From NCBI RefSeq assembly GCF_905475345.1, contig NC_066602.1, positions 186,001 through 250,000 of the forward strand: 64,000 nucleotides of DNA, read 5' to 3'. Numbering within the stretch: the first letter of the stretch is position 1; every line of letters begins with the position of its first letter. Origin of the DNA: Vespula vulgaris. Its lineage: Eukaryota > Arthropoda > Insecta > Hymenoptera > Vespidae. Below, in pieces: positions 10,861 through 23,190 of this stretch. Under the pieces are notes generated by a model. It saw only the letters and a list, made by a program, of their open reading frames with translations. It was not told the origin of the DNA and did no database searches. Both the position numbers and the translations under genes were made by a program.

Positions 10861-11869
10861 TTAATATATAGTAATAGTACAAATATGTATATAATATAAA
10901 GTCTAATAGATTCTTGCTATGTTAAATGGTGTATTGTATTATATGCATATTGAAAAATTAAATCATACGCATAATGCATTCGGAAAATACAAATATTATT
11001 TTACTAAAAATATAATAAAATAACTACTACATGCTTGGTTATATATAATAAGAAATAAACGATTGCAGAAATATAATACTATCATACGACCTAACTAGTT
11101 TAGAATGTGATACACGCGATGTTGTATAATATTATGCAATATTATATATGCAATATTATATATATTATATAATTGAATTGAATTTTTAAATTCTTTGATT
11201 AGGAATACATTTGTAGGAAAACCTATTCGTTCCTATGAAAGAATTGAATCGGTAACGTAGTCTATTGTTTCGCAAAAGACCTAACCGGCTAATTAAATGA
11301 TACAATTAAATAGGTTATTGAATTATATTGCTTATCCTATTATCCAATTGTTTACTCGCTTTGATGAGGGGAAAATAAATGAAAACGTTCCATTCTTATT
11401 TTCAAAATGATACATCACGTGTCTGTTCACATTCTGGTGCACGTGAGCGCATACAAGAGCACACTCAGAGATGGAGGGAGATATTAACAAAAGGTTCGAA
11501 ACAAAGGTACTTGACGATAACTATAGAAGAACGTATTACGGACATCCACTGTAATTAAATCTCTGTCAAAACGTATTAGCAGGGTAATTCGCGTTAGTTA
11601 CCAAATTATTTCGTCCAAATTTCAATATTTATGAAAAGCGCTAATTGCAAATATTTTTTAAGTACATGTCATGAATATTATGACAAATAATTTAAAAAAC
11701 AGAATTCAAAATTTTTCCATTCTTAATTATATCGAATGGTTCTTTAATTTAAGTCGATAAAATACCGATGACGTGAGCGTGGACATATTATTTAATGCAT
11801 AATTTAATTTCCTCTATATTAAATTATTTTATATGACATACCCGTCTCACTTTCATTCCAATTCCCCTT
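10861..11869 (-). repeat. Minus arm flank with K box
   Basis: Boxes in order: TTTTACTAAAAATATAATAA near 11,000; AACGATTGCAGAAATATAAT near 11,057; a K box (GCTTTGATGAGGGGAAAATA) near 11,349; a GAGCGCATACAAGAGCACAC-like box near 11,450; and the AGTACATGTCATGAATATTA box near 11,661. This is the usual order leading to an E(-) core. Confidence 0.55.
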
Positions 11870-12165
11870 TGATCTTTGCCCCGCATGCCCCTTCGACAAA
11901 TCTTTTTCAGCACAATCGCATATACGCCCCAGTTGAAGCAGCTCACGGTTGGATGCTTTGAAACAGGTAAATCCCTTTCATTTCCTCGTATCATTGTTCC
12001 AAGCTTTATAAAACTGCGTCATATTGCTCTTTTGAAACTTTGTCATCAAGCACAAATGATTTTTCTTTTTTTTCCTCTTCCGAGATATTTCCAGTCAGAT
12101 AATGCATACAACAACATCAAAAGATTTAAGAGCATTTAATGTATGAACAATAGCTAACAATGTCC
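11870..12165 (-). repeat. E2 module, minus
   Basis: Carries the reverse complement of the E signature near 11,927-11,945 (CCAGTTGAAGCAGCTCACG). A plus frame of 87 codons (11,876-12,139) corresponds to the minus-strand frame at 1,234-1,506 and 34,569-34,790 and is a property of the repeat. Confidence 0.6.
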
Positions 12166-12965
12166 TTTCGTTTCCTTAGATTTATCAGCTGCTTCTTGAA
12201 CCACTCTTTTGCTGTCACAATGCAATTCCCTGTATTATAAAAGATGAAATTCATATAAAAAATTGGATAAGATAGTATATATTGGATAAGTTATTTATAT
12301 CTGATTTCTTCGTATCTCATTTATTAAAATTCAATATTGAAATCGACGGTTGTGATAGTAATACTCTAGCAATAGCAACATGTTTTTTCCGAATAATTAG
12401 GCGCCCTTTTCGCTAACTTGAGCATCATACCATTTAGAAGATTTCTAATAAATTCACTTTTCAATAGAAATACTTTCGTCGACTTCATAAAATTTGTTTC
12501 AAAATTGAATAAATTATTATAAAATATATTTATGATACAGATTTTATATTTCATATTACATTTTAGAATAAAAAATTTATATCTAATCTCTAAAATATCT
12601 TACCATTCCATAAACACAGCATTGAATGATTTACCATTTAGATATAAGATTAAAAAGGTAAATGTTTTCATATCCTAAGTTGGTTGATAATTAGACATTT
12701 ATCCATGTAGTATCCATATAGAATATATTGTTGGATGTACGAAGAACAGGAAGTGTTAATATAATATATTTTATTTCGGATATAGTATACTTAATTACCA
12801 CGATGAGTACCATTGAATTTCGTACATCTTTAAAATTGAGATTCAAATATTAGTTAATTTGAAAATTTTGTACTACTTTCAGATTATCAGAACTGCTTTC
12901 CCCTTCGTTTCCTCCAGTATATCTCTGAAACAATTTAAAATTCGTAGATTAGTTAAGACTTGCAA
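12166..12965 (-). pseudogene. Y module, minus
   Basis: Matches Y at 22.0-22.9 kb read on minus. The first donor is kept (GTAAGATATTTTAGAG on minus, near 12,605), but its acceptor is lost (AAACAAATTTTATG). The second gap lost its donor (ATAAC for GTAAC) and kept an acceptor-like TACAG near 12,230. This is the most splice-degraded Y copy, fitting an older age. Confidence 0.4.
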
Positions 12966-13440
12966 TAGAAATACAATTGATCATGTAATTGTATAATTAT
13001 CAAAGATAAATCTGATTACGCTCTTTTAAGTGATATAAAGTACTTTTTCCGAAAAGCAAAAAACAATAATTAAGATGGTATTGATGAAAATCAGTTTTAT
13101 TTCCATAATATATAATTGAAATTTAATATAAATCACACACCAATGACTAATCTCTAATAATTCACTTTATATTGATAAAATAAATAAAAGACTAGTGAGA
13201 ATGAAGATATTGTTTCAACCGCTTGAACTGCTTGAAAAACTACTCTTTGGAACGTATGAAGTATACATATTGCGAATATTTATTGTACAACACTTGCTCA
13301 TATATTATTAATTCGACAACCACCGAAGGAATGACGTAAAACTTTATCGCCGTCTTCTGACAGGCGGTATTAATACCCTGCAAAAAGCTTTGGATTGACT
13401 TAGCGACCAAGAAGACACCCTCAGCAAAAGGTTTTACGTA
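12966..13440. repeat. Inter-module stretch with Z(-) island
   Basis: Bases 13,020-13,230 match 41,240-41,440 and 53,920-54,110 (CAATAATTAAGATGGTATTG, AAAAGACTAGTGAGAA). Bases 13,315-13,435 carry the GC-richer ACCACCGAAGGAATGACGTA box, shared with 41,540 and 54,233 and inverted at 40,285 and 53,000. Confidence 0.55.
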
Positions 13441-14600
13441 GATTAATCAATATTTCCTATTATATGATCGAAAGAACCGAAAAGGTCATAAGATGTAAGG
13501 AAATAAATTTCTATATTGATATCTATTGATTGGATGTATCATTATCCTTTTTTTTCTATGCTCTTCTTTCGTTTCTTCTCCTCCCTACTTCGCTTTACCA
13601 TTTCAAATTAGATATTAACTAAGGATTTTGAAAATTGACAAATAATTTTCTTCCTGTTCTTGCCGTTAAAAATATATATCAATAAGAATTCATTTTGAGC
13701 AACGAATATTGTTTGTATTTTTTTTCGTATATTACTTTCTATTCTTTATCGATTATTTAAGTTGACACTTAAGTTAACTTTCAAAGTTGTCGCGTGTTAT
13801 CATCGAAAGCGTTGTGCATTGACATTTTCAGTTTTTTGTTACAGTTCTCTTGTATCCTTAAAAATACCTATCAATAAGAATTAAATGCTAATTTTTTTTC
13901 ACCTCTCGAAAATATCATTTCTTGTGCTTTATTACGTAATTATAAAAAATATGGATTCGGAGAAAATCTCTCGCCATATTCATGTTTCTCTTTTTCGTTA
14001 TATTATCTTCTTCTCTTTTACGTATTACATTTCAATGTGCTTTACGTAAATTAATTAAAATTTCCTATTACGCGGTCGAACGAGCCGAAAAGGCCAAATG
14101 GGTATGAGTTAGGGGGAAATGAATATCTCGACCAAACTGTTTTAATTCGATCAATAATTTTTTTTCATTTTCTCTTTCTTCCATCTTTTCTTTACAGTTT
14201 TCGATTGAAAATTAACTAAATAATGCTGACAATTGACAATTATCTTTTTTCTTATTTGTATCCTTAAAAATACCTATCAATGAGAATTAAATTCTAATTT
14301 TTTTTTCATCTCTCGAAAATATCATTTCTTGTGCTTTATTACGTAATTATAAATAATATGGATTCGGAGAAAATTTCTCGCCATATTCATGTTTCTCTTT
14401 TTCGTTATATTATCTTCTTCTCTTTTATGTATTTCATTTCAATGTGCTTTACGTAAATCAATTAAAATTTGCTATTACGTGGCCAACAGGTCTGAAATGA
14501 CCGACAAGTATATGAGTTGGGAGGAAATGAATATCTCGTTGAATCTCTTTTAATTCGATATATAATTATGATTCCTTTGTAACTGTCATATGAAATAATC
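13441..14600 (+). repeat. F modules with inserted X fragment
   Basis: A first F copy spans 13,441-13,745. Bases 13,766-13,846 are an X fragment (AGTTGTCGCGTGTTATCATC) out of place, joined at about 13,848 to an F copy. From 13,852 the sequence repeats 5,621 onward at about +8,231 to +8,233, with an estimated 96% identity. Two further F landmarks lie near 13,953 and 14,360. Confidence 0.75.
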
Positions 14601-15235
14601 CACATTGCATGACCATTCGAATATTATGACGATTGCTTCTGCTCCATTTTTATTGATCTGTCCCTACCATACATTGAAGAAATGAAATTAATCCTTTTAT
14701 TGATATTTTCTCATAATGAAAATATCTTTTGAGTCGTCAATATACATATTTTTTATTCCTATCTGACAAAATCGACCAAAGATTTTGTTTACGTAAACAA
14801 TATTTTCTCTGATCATAATAAAACTAACATCGTGGGTAAATTGATCAGTATGAGAAGTATTTGCTTCTTCATTATGATCGTTAGATATAGTATCTTCCTA
14901 TGAACAAATACATATATAAGAAAATAGTTTCGAAGAAACCTTCGTCAAAAACAGATTCTTCATCTATCATGGAATATTAAGCATTTAACTTTCGAAGTTG
15001 TCGCGTGTTATCATCAAAAGTGTTGTGCATTAATATTTTCAGTTTTTTCATATTTTTCTTCAATAGTGATTTCACGCTTTATATTATAGCTCGCATTTAA
15101 AAATAGGAAGAAAAAAAATTCATATGTATATATCTTATGCGCGGACAATGAAGTACATAATATCGATCGGCGGTATTCTATTCTCTAAAATTATCAACGG
15201 CTTCCAAAACATTTTTAATGCTTCTTAGCGATACT
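14601..15235 (+). repeat. X module, plus (direct repeat of 6,361-7,003)
   Basis: Nearly identical to 6,361-7,003 at a spacing of about 8,232 bases; differences are mostly single bases. No supported gene. Confidence 0.8.
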
Positions 15236-15500
15236 ATGAATCAACGTGCTGGGTTTGAAAGGAAGATGTTTCGCTTTCAAACACCGTTCTTATTTTTACG
15301 TGATCCGTAGTATTGTGTTCCATCCCGTCTTCATCATATGATCGAGATTAACCAGGAAGAAGAGAAAGAAGAGAACAAAACGTTTATAATGGCGCTGACG
15401 AGGATCCTCGATGGCGCTCTTTTACAAAACTTTATTTGAATGGTGGTACGAGGGGACGAAATATATCTTATTGAAAGCATCCAAAAATAAGCGGCTTTAG
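15236..15500 (+). pseudogene. Decayed E1 frame with net 11-base change
   Basis: Same landmarks as 7,004-7,279 (ATG at 15,236, TAG at codon 25, terminal GCGGCTTTAG at 15,491-15,500) but 265 bases instead of 276. A frame change falls just before the LFEWWYE-like residues. It is more diverged in its last third than the surrounding direct repeat. Confidence 0.35.
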
Positions 15501-16380
15501 CTAGAGGATAAAATCGAGTATGTTGAAACAGATTTATCGAAGGGTTGTGTGCCGTTGCAAATGAAATCTGGATTAAAGGGAATTGAAATGGTACTCAGAC
15601 AGGTTTATGTTTGAAAATGATTAAATCTGCATGTACGATCAAAAGATTCACCGTTTATCGAGATAATAATGTTAGCCCGGGAACACTTTTAAATTTTGCG
15701 TTGAATATTCTGTGTACGTTTACGTCAGCATGTCATTGTTATACCAGTTTAAATAATTATTTAAACTATTTATTAAAGTAATTATTAAACTGATTACCAT
15801 AGTCAGTTTAAAGAATTATTTTATATAATTAAAAAGGGAAGAAACGTTTAGTTCGATGTTCCAAATTGGTAATTATAGTATTCACGACATGTATTTAAAA
15901 AATATTCATTATATTTAAGGTACATTTTCAATAATATAGGGATTTGGACCAATTAATTTGCTGCTTAGCTCGAATTCTCCTGTTAACGATTGATTCGAGA
16001 TATAATGATCTGAAGGTGCGTAATACGTTCCTCCATATTCATCGTCAAGTACCTTCATATCGAACGTTTTATTATCTCTCTTTAATTGTGTGTGTACATT
16101 TGCGTGTGCGTGAGCTTATCAAGTGGACGGGATGTTTCAAGTAGACGGGATGAAATGAGTATGCGATCCTATGGGCGTGTGTGTGTATCTTCCCTTTACG
16201 GTAGTTAGTATTCGAAATAATTTGGAGCATTTTGAAGGGATTACTAGGAATGATACCCTTGTTACGAAAAATAGCAAGTGGGAACACTGCACGCTCCACC
16301 AATTAGAGAGCTTACTGCCTATATCCGGTAGTTGAATAGTTTTTGCTTGTTCTGAGTGGAGTCCAAATTCTCATTCAAGC
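15501..16380 (+). repeat. E1 downstream flank
   Basis: Shows the usual order: GATCAAAAGATTCACCGTTT, CGGGAACACTTTTAAATTTT, ATTCACGACATGTATTTAAA and a GTGTGTGCGTG-type box near 16,170. It includes a local AATTATT/AATAATT inverted stretch at 15,750-15,825. Two short antiparallel frames (15,944-16,144 and 16,072-16,302) are unsupported. Confidence 0.5.
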
Positions 16381-16524
16381 ACGGTTCTAGGAGTTTTTGA
16401 AGAGGGATGATCCAGAATAATATATAAGATCCCAATTAGTCACGATAATGGAAATTATTTATATTATTTTAGACAACATGCTCTCGGATAAATAAATCAT
16501 ATTTGAATTTTATACTGTTTAATA

Positions 16525-16547
16525 TTTTTTTTTTTTTTTTTTTTTTT
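16525..16547. repeat. Poly-T, 23 bases
   Basis: Uninterrupted T run directly before the V module. It could be the tail of a retroposed sequence on the minus strand, but I saw no target-site duplication. Confidence 0.9.
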
Positions 16548-18074
16548 ACCATGTTATAGACAATCGCATAATTCGTTCGTCCTATATTCGCGAAGCTACA
16601 TTATAGACCATATTATACAATTTCGTGTTTAATATTACGACATACCGTTTTATAATATTCTATAGAAAATTGTATAGTTTTTTATTATTATTTTGCACTA
16701 TATTTTATACTGTGCAATTTCTCTTCGGTATACTATTGTATAATATTCAACAAAGAAAGTATAATTAGAGTTGTCAGATTTAGGATATTTTTGTTTAGAC
16801 GTTTATACGATTTAATCGTATAATCGTATATAGAGCCAAATGTTGCATAACTGTTGACTATTTCATGATATTATTGCGTGTTTGCATGATTCCTATAATA
16901 CTACCTATTGACGAGTCCGACAGATTGGTTGATTTTTTTGGCTGATACTAGTTGAATTGTTTGCTTATCGGTCAGTTAATCATTTAGAGTAGAGATACAT
17001 AATTCAATGAGAATGAAAATACAAAGAGCTAAATGGAGAAACGATTTGTCGAGAGATACATATCGGCAATCGAACTGGTATTGTTTGTTTTTGTGATTAA
17101 TTATTAATATTAGTTTTCGTTACTATTAGTTTTCGTTTTTTAATTCTCGCAACTTCCTCTTGCTTGAAGCGAAAGTCCGTTTCAGAGAGTTTCAAGGAGA
17201 TTCTGGCATATTTTTCTGATAGAAATAAAATTCTGCATGTTGAGTCAAATATTGAAATAAATAATTAGAACGCTTAGAAAATATACTAAAAGATTAATTG
17301 AACATTTTTAATATTTTAGGAAAATTCTGAAATATATGTTGCAAAATTAAAACATCAAAGCGATAGAAATTTATTAAGGTTCATTATTTCTTTAATGTCC
17401 ACGTGAAAATCGTTTAATTCTAATAATTATTCTAAGAAGTAATCGGAAGGAGTAATTAAAATTTATTCTACGAAGTAATCGAAAGGAGTAATTTAAAGAT
17501 GCTCGAGTGTTCACTTTGATGCGTTGACATTATCATTATTCTCATTATCTTTCAAGAAATGAAAGCTACGTTGAAATGTGATTTATATGAAGTTAATTAT
17601 TTATTATACATTTTCAGGAAAATTAATAAGGTGAATCGAAATTATAATATTATTCTCTTATATAGTATTATATACGAATATATGTACTTAATTTTAATTT
17701 TATCTTCATTTACTTTTAATTTTTTTTTAATCTTTTCATGCTTCATAAATTAAAACAAAAATTTGTTAAATTAAGAAAGACGAAGACATTTAGCAACCGC
17801 CGAGTTTACACATACCGATCCCAGGCAAATATATCAAAATATGAAATAGATCTCAGATGGTACACTTTCCCGATACATATTTGACCGCTCTTTTCCTGAA
17901 TGGCTTCCTTTTTTATTTAAAATTTTTTGTTTGATTTCAATTTATCTTTTGATTTTCTTATTAATTTTATTTTGAATCATATGGTGATGCACAAATACAT
18001 GTAGATACTTTATCAACATGTAGACAAATATATAAACGAATAAGTATATAAATGTTATTAGATTTTAGTATATG

Positions 18075-18077
<3 letters not shown>

Positions 18078-18118
<41 letters not shown>
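18078..18118. repeat. (AT)n microsatellite
   Basis: About 20 uninterrupted AT dinucleotides. Confidence 0.95.
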
Positions 18119-18124
<6 letters not shown>

Positions 18125-18850
18125 GAATTGGTATATAAAAGAATAAAGAAGATTCCTTTCATGAACGTGGTATATATAAGAAAAAATATATAAATTTATC
18201 GCTACGCTAATTTTAAACAAGATGTAATAAACTTACGAAGGAGTAACGAAAATAGTTTTATCTCCATCTGTTAATAATTACGTTCTATAGGACTGGGTGT
18301 ATAAAAACCATTAGCCCTGACTAATGCACTGAGATCGATAGATCGAAACAAAGAAAAGAAATTCAAATACAATTTATCTTATCGAGAGCATGATGTTCAA
18401 AATGATATCGATGATACAGATTCCATTATCGTAGCTTTTATTCTTATATATTATTCTGGATCTTCTGTCTTTTTGAACTTTCAAGAACTTGCTTAGAAGA
18501 TGACTTGATTCAGAATAAGCAGCTTGTACTGTCTTTGAAAAATGTAATAAATTCAAGTATCGAATCACGGTATCACCACCATTTATTTTGATCCCAACGA
18601 TTTTTCATAAATTGATGAGATATGACATCCCAGATAATTTCATCACAATGTTACCAATAATTTTCGATCGATAATAGCGAAAAGATATTAATTTCTCTGC
18701 TTTTTTCCTTCTTTTTTTCCGATTTGATTCCCCCTATCGATCACTCTTAATACTCATAGATTCCGATCATTTTACTTTCTAAGAATCGAATTTTTTTTGA
18801 TATTTACTAATCCACATTTATTCTTTTTTCGAGAAGAGATCGTTAGCATT

Positions 18851-20145
18851 ACACAAAAAATACAATTCAGATGATTGTGTTTAAAAGGGAAGATAATTTC
18901 ATAGAAAAACTATCATTTAACAACATTTATACCAGTTGCTATGAGCGATGTCAGATAGTTGATGAAATAAAGATGGCTAGAAAAAATTATAATAGATTTC
19001 TACTATGTCGATAATTAGTGATTGACTAAGTATTATATCAGTGTTATAAGTGCGCTCATTGAGAAATTAAATCATTCCGATGATAAATTTGGAAAATTCA
19101 AATCTTATGTTACGAGAAATATATTAAAATCACTGCTATACTCGGTTACATGTAAAAAGAAATAAACGATTGAAGAAATATAATATTTCCATAGGAACTA
19201 ATTAGTTTAGAACATAATATACGAAGTATTTGATAAAAAGAAGTACGATTGGATCATTCATTTAAGTTGTCCAACAGAAGGTAAATTTTTAGGAAAATAA
19301 ATGTCGATCGGATAAAAGAACTGAGGCACATCGATGTGCAGAAGATTTAATTAAATGATGGTAATTTTCCTATTCGCAAAATCAGGCAGGAAATGTGCGC
19401 ACACTTATTTCCCTCGGCTTGAACTAGCAAATTCAAGTGCGCACAAGAGCACTCACGGACGGACAGAAATAATAACGAATCCTTTAATACTACTTGACGA
19501 TCGTAGGGGAGATCGTTATATGTAGATGTATTTTCATCAAATCCCTATTAAAATGTATTAATTATAGAATTCTGGCTACGTAATAAATTAATTTGTTGAA
19601 ATTACAATATTACTCTAAAACGTAAATGAAATATTATGAATATTTTGGAAGTACACGATGTGAATAATATGACAAACAATTTAAAAAATTAATTCAATAT
19701 TTCTTGTACTTTTAATTAATCGAATGATTACTTAATTTAACTTGATGGAATAACGACGACAAGGTGACGTAAACGTGGAACAAATCGATAAATCTTTTCT
19801 ACGTCTAAAGGTTTAATCATTCTGAAAGTTAAACCTTAGATTCATTTCGATTTTTTTTAAACAAGCGTGGACTCATAATCTTTACACTCACCTTCGACTT
19901 CCTTGTCTCTTGTATCCTCTTCTTCTTCTTCTTCTTCATCTTCTTATTCAACATTGATTCGAAAAACTTCTTATTGGGTGTAAATGTTAATCGCAGATCG
20001 ATCTTCTTTATCGCCCTCAATTTCACTCGTGGCATTGAAATATGTACTCTTACGATATATACCATTTTCAAATTGGTATCGTAATTAACATTAATTCGAT
20101 ATTCAATAACAATGGTAACGTTATTATTGATAGTCATTTTGCTAT
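18851..20145 (-). repeat. M(+) edge and minus arm flank, old copy
   Basis: M at 18,880-19,010 leads into the flank boxes TTACGAGAAATATATTAAAA near 19,100 and AACGATTGAAGAAATATAAT near 19,166. A stretch at 19,800-20,137 gives a 102-codon minus frame with a lysine run encoded by a (CTT)n tract at 19,917-19,946. The equivalent is kept at 45,700-46,020 but deleted in the 32.3- and 61.2-kb copies. The low-complexity frame is unlikely to be a gene. Confidence 0.55.
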
Positions 20146-21400
20146 CTAGACTGCGTTGAATTCTTCAGAGGATAGAAGAAGATAAAATCAAAAAAGATTT
20201 CGCGATGAAATTTTCTTTTCTACGAAGGAATGTTCTCTCAATAGAGCAAAAAGTCTACTGTGACCGACGATCCGTATGAAGGACTGTCGCACATCCGAAT
20301 GAAGAACCTATCTGGATGCAATCGAATATATCCTCTTACTGAAGCTGCATACCTTTCGATCATTTGAAAGGATATATTCCCTAGCCTCGTACCACCATTC
20401 GAAAGTAGCATAGTGAAACAGTACTATATCGATTTCGAGAAGGTTCGTCGTCATGCCAATTATACATTTTTTCTTCCTTTTGTTTCTTTCCGGTTAATAT
20501 CGATCACCTAACGAACATGGTATTGAACAAGGTATTACGGATAAGTTAGATAGAATAAGATGTTTCAAATGGAAATATCTTGCTATTGATTTCTGCACGA
20601 TGATCTATGATATTCCCTAGAAACACTAGAAAAGTTTTGGAAGACGTTGATAATCTTAAATTATGCAATGTCATCGTCCTATGCGTAATTCAATGTGTGC
20701 TCTCCATGCATGAGATATATGGATATGTATTTTCTTTTTTCATTTTTTAAAATTCGAACTATAACATAAAGAATCACGTTCCTGGCGATGAACTATAAGG
20801 GAAAACAAAATTTCAAAGGACGATTAGATACTTCTCATGTTGATAATAATTTTTATTATGAAAAAAAGAAATTGGAAAAAAATATTGTTTGCATAAATAA
20901 CATTTTTGACCGACGGTTGACAGATGGAAATTAAAAATGTGTATAATTACGTTCACATGGTATCTTTATTATGAGAAAATAGCAACAAAAAATTAATTTC
21001 TTTTCATTTAATATTATCTTTTGGTAGGGCGCGACGAATTAATCGAATCAAAAGAGTTTTTTACAATATGCAGTTATGCAATGTGGTTTATTTCATATGG
21101 TGGTGACAAGAAAGAGTAACAGAAGGTCGAATTAAAAGTGATTGGTCGACACACTCGTGTCCCCCCACTCATATCCTTTTCGACTCTTTCGATCGCGGAA
21201 TAGGAAGTTTTGATTGTATTGCGTAAATTGAAATGAATTACCCGAAAAGAAAAATAAATATAACGAATGATTCTCTCTGAAAGCATATACTTTGCCACTG
21301 TGTAATAAAGAAAGAGAGACGCGTGTTAACTAAAACAATAAAAAGAGAACAGAAGGTAATATCATGAAGCAAATTTTCAAGAAATATTTCTTTGCTCCAA
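20146..21400 (-). repeat. E1, X and F modules (minus)
   Basis: E1 signature (reverse) near 20,335-20,352. On minus a frame with TTNL, then FEWWYE, is still readable near 20,452-20,378. X boxes include the ATATGGATATG-type box near 20,718. F(-) spans about 21,120-21,310, with a 74-codon minus frame at 21,074-21,298 whose cognates at 33,162-33,380, 46,842-47,060 and 62,003-62,221 differ in sequence. Confidence 0.6.
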
Positions 21401-21985
21401 ATTATACTTTTTGTTAAACATTTTTAACGATAAAAATGGGAAAAATATTAATAGCCGATTATCAAAATTCTTTAGTTAATTTCTAATTGTAGATTGTAAA
21501 GAACAGAGGGTGTGAAAATAAGAAAAAACCAGAAACAAGAAAATAAAAATAATTTGTCCAGTTAATGAGATCATCATAGGAAAATCTACTTCCTTCGGAC
21601 CCATGACATTTCGATTCTTTATATGGTGTAATACGTGGTATTAATTGATCCGTGTAGAAGATAATATAACCCCATCCACCAAGCCTCGCCTCGGAAATTA
21701 GCTGGGTGTTCGGATGTGACGATTTCGGGAAGAGTCTCGCCTTCGAAGGTCATCCTTTCAATAATTTTTGAACGAGTAATGTGCAAGTAAGTGGTAAATA
21801 ATCGCCCAGAGGAAACTTACAAGCAATCCAAACGGTAAAATTTCTTCATTCTCACTTGTCTTTTGTTCCTTATCCATATAAGGTAGATTTATCGGTAATC
21901 GTTAGTATGTAACTTATTATAAAATTTCAATACAATATTACGGAAATGAAACTGATTTTCGTGATCAATGCCATCCTTAGTATTA
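21401..21985 (+). repeat. Z module, plus
   Basis: The GC-richer island 21,680-21,800 matches 33,770-33,890, 47,435-47,550 and 62,611-62,731 (AAATTAGCTGGGTGTTCGGA in this copy). It ends in GTGCAAGTAAGTG, a strong 5' splice-site-like string, which becomes CGCAAGTGAGTG in the more diverged Z copies at 40.3 and 53.0 kb. It lies upstream of Y on the same strand. Confidence 0.5.
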
Positions 21986-22819
21986 TTTTGTTGCTTCTCG
22001 TAGAAGATATTTTATATCGCTTAAAAGGGCGTAACCAGATTTACCTTTGATGACTGCACAATTTAAATGAACAATTGAGCGTCTGTCATGACTCTCGACT
22101 AATCTACGAATTGCAAACTCTTCCAGAGATATAGAAGACGAAACGGAGGCGAAAGCAGTTCCAATATTCTTGAATTATTGCGAAAGAGCAGAATCGACTG
22201 CTATCTGAATTGTAATTACTTCCAGAGAAGATACGAGAATTTCAACCACGCTCAACGTGATAATTAAACATTCGACGTCCTAAGTGAAACGCATTTACAT
22301 TGCACTTCCTGTTCTTCTTTACATCCGACGATACATCCAACATGGATAATATAAATGTCCGATCATCAACCAGATTAAGAAACGAAAACGTTTTCCTCTT
22401 TAATTTTATATTTAAATGGTAAATCAATCAATGCTCTGTTTATCGAATGATAAGATATTTTAGAGATAATATATAAATTTTTTGTTCTAAAATGTATTGT
22501 GAAATATAAAATCTCTATCATAGGTATGCTTTATAATAATTTATTGAATTTTGACACAGAATTTTATGAAGTCGACAAATGTATTTCTATTGATAAGTGA
22601 ATTCATTAAAAAACTTCCATATGGTATGAAACCCAAGTTGAAGAGAAAGGCATCTAATTATCTGGAAAAAAACATGTTGCCATTGCTATAGCATTACTAT
22701 AGCAACCATCGACTTCAATATTGAATTTTAATAGACAAGGTACGAAGAGATCAGATATAAGTAACTTGTCACGTATTTTATCTAATTTTACTATGTTAAT
22801 TTTATCTTTTATAATATAG
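21986..22819 (+). pseudogene. Y module, plus, with intron-like gaps
   Basis: One frame reads NLRIANSSRDIEDETEAKAV, then IT, then REDTR-type residues, interrupted by stops. The first gap has a mutated donor (ATAAGAT for GTAAGAT, at 22,450) and an acceptor at 22,558-22,559. The second exon-like part reads FMKSTNVFLLISEFIKKLPY. The second gap is 22,761-22,819, a 59-nt GTAACT...TATAG. Downstream is the E2 module. Confidence 0.4.
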
Positions 22820-23190
22820 CGCATTGGATCATGAAAACAGAAGAGTGGTTCAAGAAACAGTTGAAAATTCTAACCAAAAAAGGAACATCGTCAGCTATTG
22901 CCTTTTATACATTATGTGATTAAAAATACCTAGGAAAAGGAAAAAGAAGAAAAAACATTTGTGTTTGACGATACAAGACCAATGGCGCTATTTTATAAAG
23001 CTTGGAGCGGTGGTACGAAGAAATGGGAAGGATTTACGTTTTCCAAAGGATCTAAAGGTGAGTGGCTTTAGCTGGAAGGTATATGCGATTATGCTCAGAA
23101 AGATTTGTCGAAGGACCGTCCGACGTTCCATGGGCAAGGGTCAAAAGGGAATTGAAATGAATCTGAAGGAGATATATCATACAAAATAAT
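22820..23190 (+). repeat. E2 module, plus
   Basis: Follows the 59-nt gap directly (CGCATTGGATCATGAAAACA). The 76-codon plus frame at 22,959-23,189 has recognisable relatives at 1,343-1,576 and 49,044-49,226 sharing RGIKMKLREIY-like residues, in a basic, arginine-rich context. The alternative frame ends at the TAG in the GTGGCTTTAG box. Neither is convincing as a protein. Confidence 0.5.

Larger units (their letters stand above)
16381..18850. other. Type I spacer, old copy, no gene
   Basis: Bases 16,430-16,510 match the CACGATAATGG...CTCTCGATAAGATA piece of the younger spacers (28,699, 36,993 and 57,418). Bases 16,640-16,745 are the reverse complement of 30,170-30,270 (module V, around GTATAGTTTTTTATTATTAT). 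Bases 18,230-18,410 match 29,910-30,395. Frames at 17,559-17,753 (+) and 18,374-18,568 (-) have no support. Confidence 0.5.

Noticed and set aside
19829..20137. Lysine-rich 102-codon minus frame
   Set aside because: Its core is a (CTT)n tract and the frame is not kept in the cognate segment at 45.7-46.0 kb.
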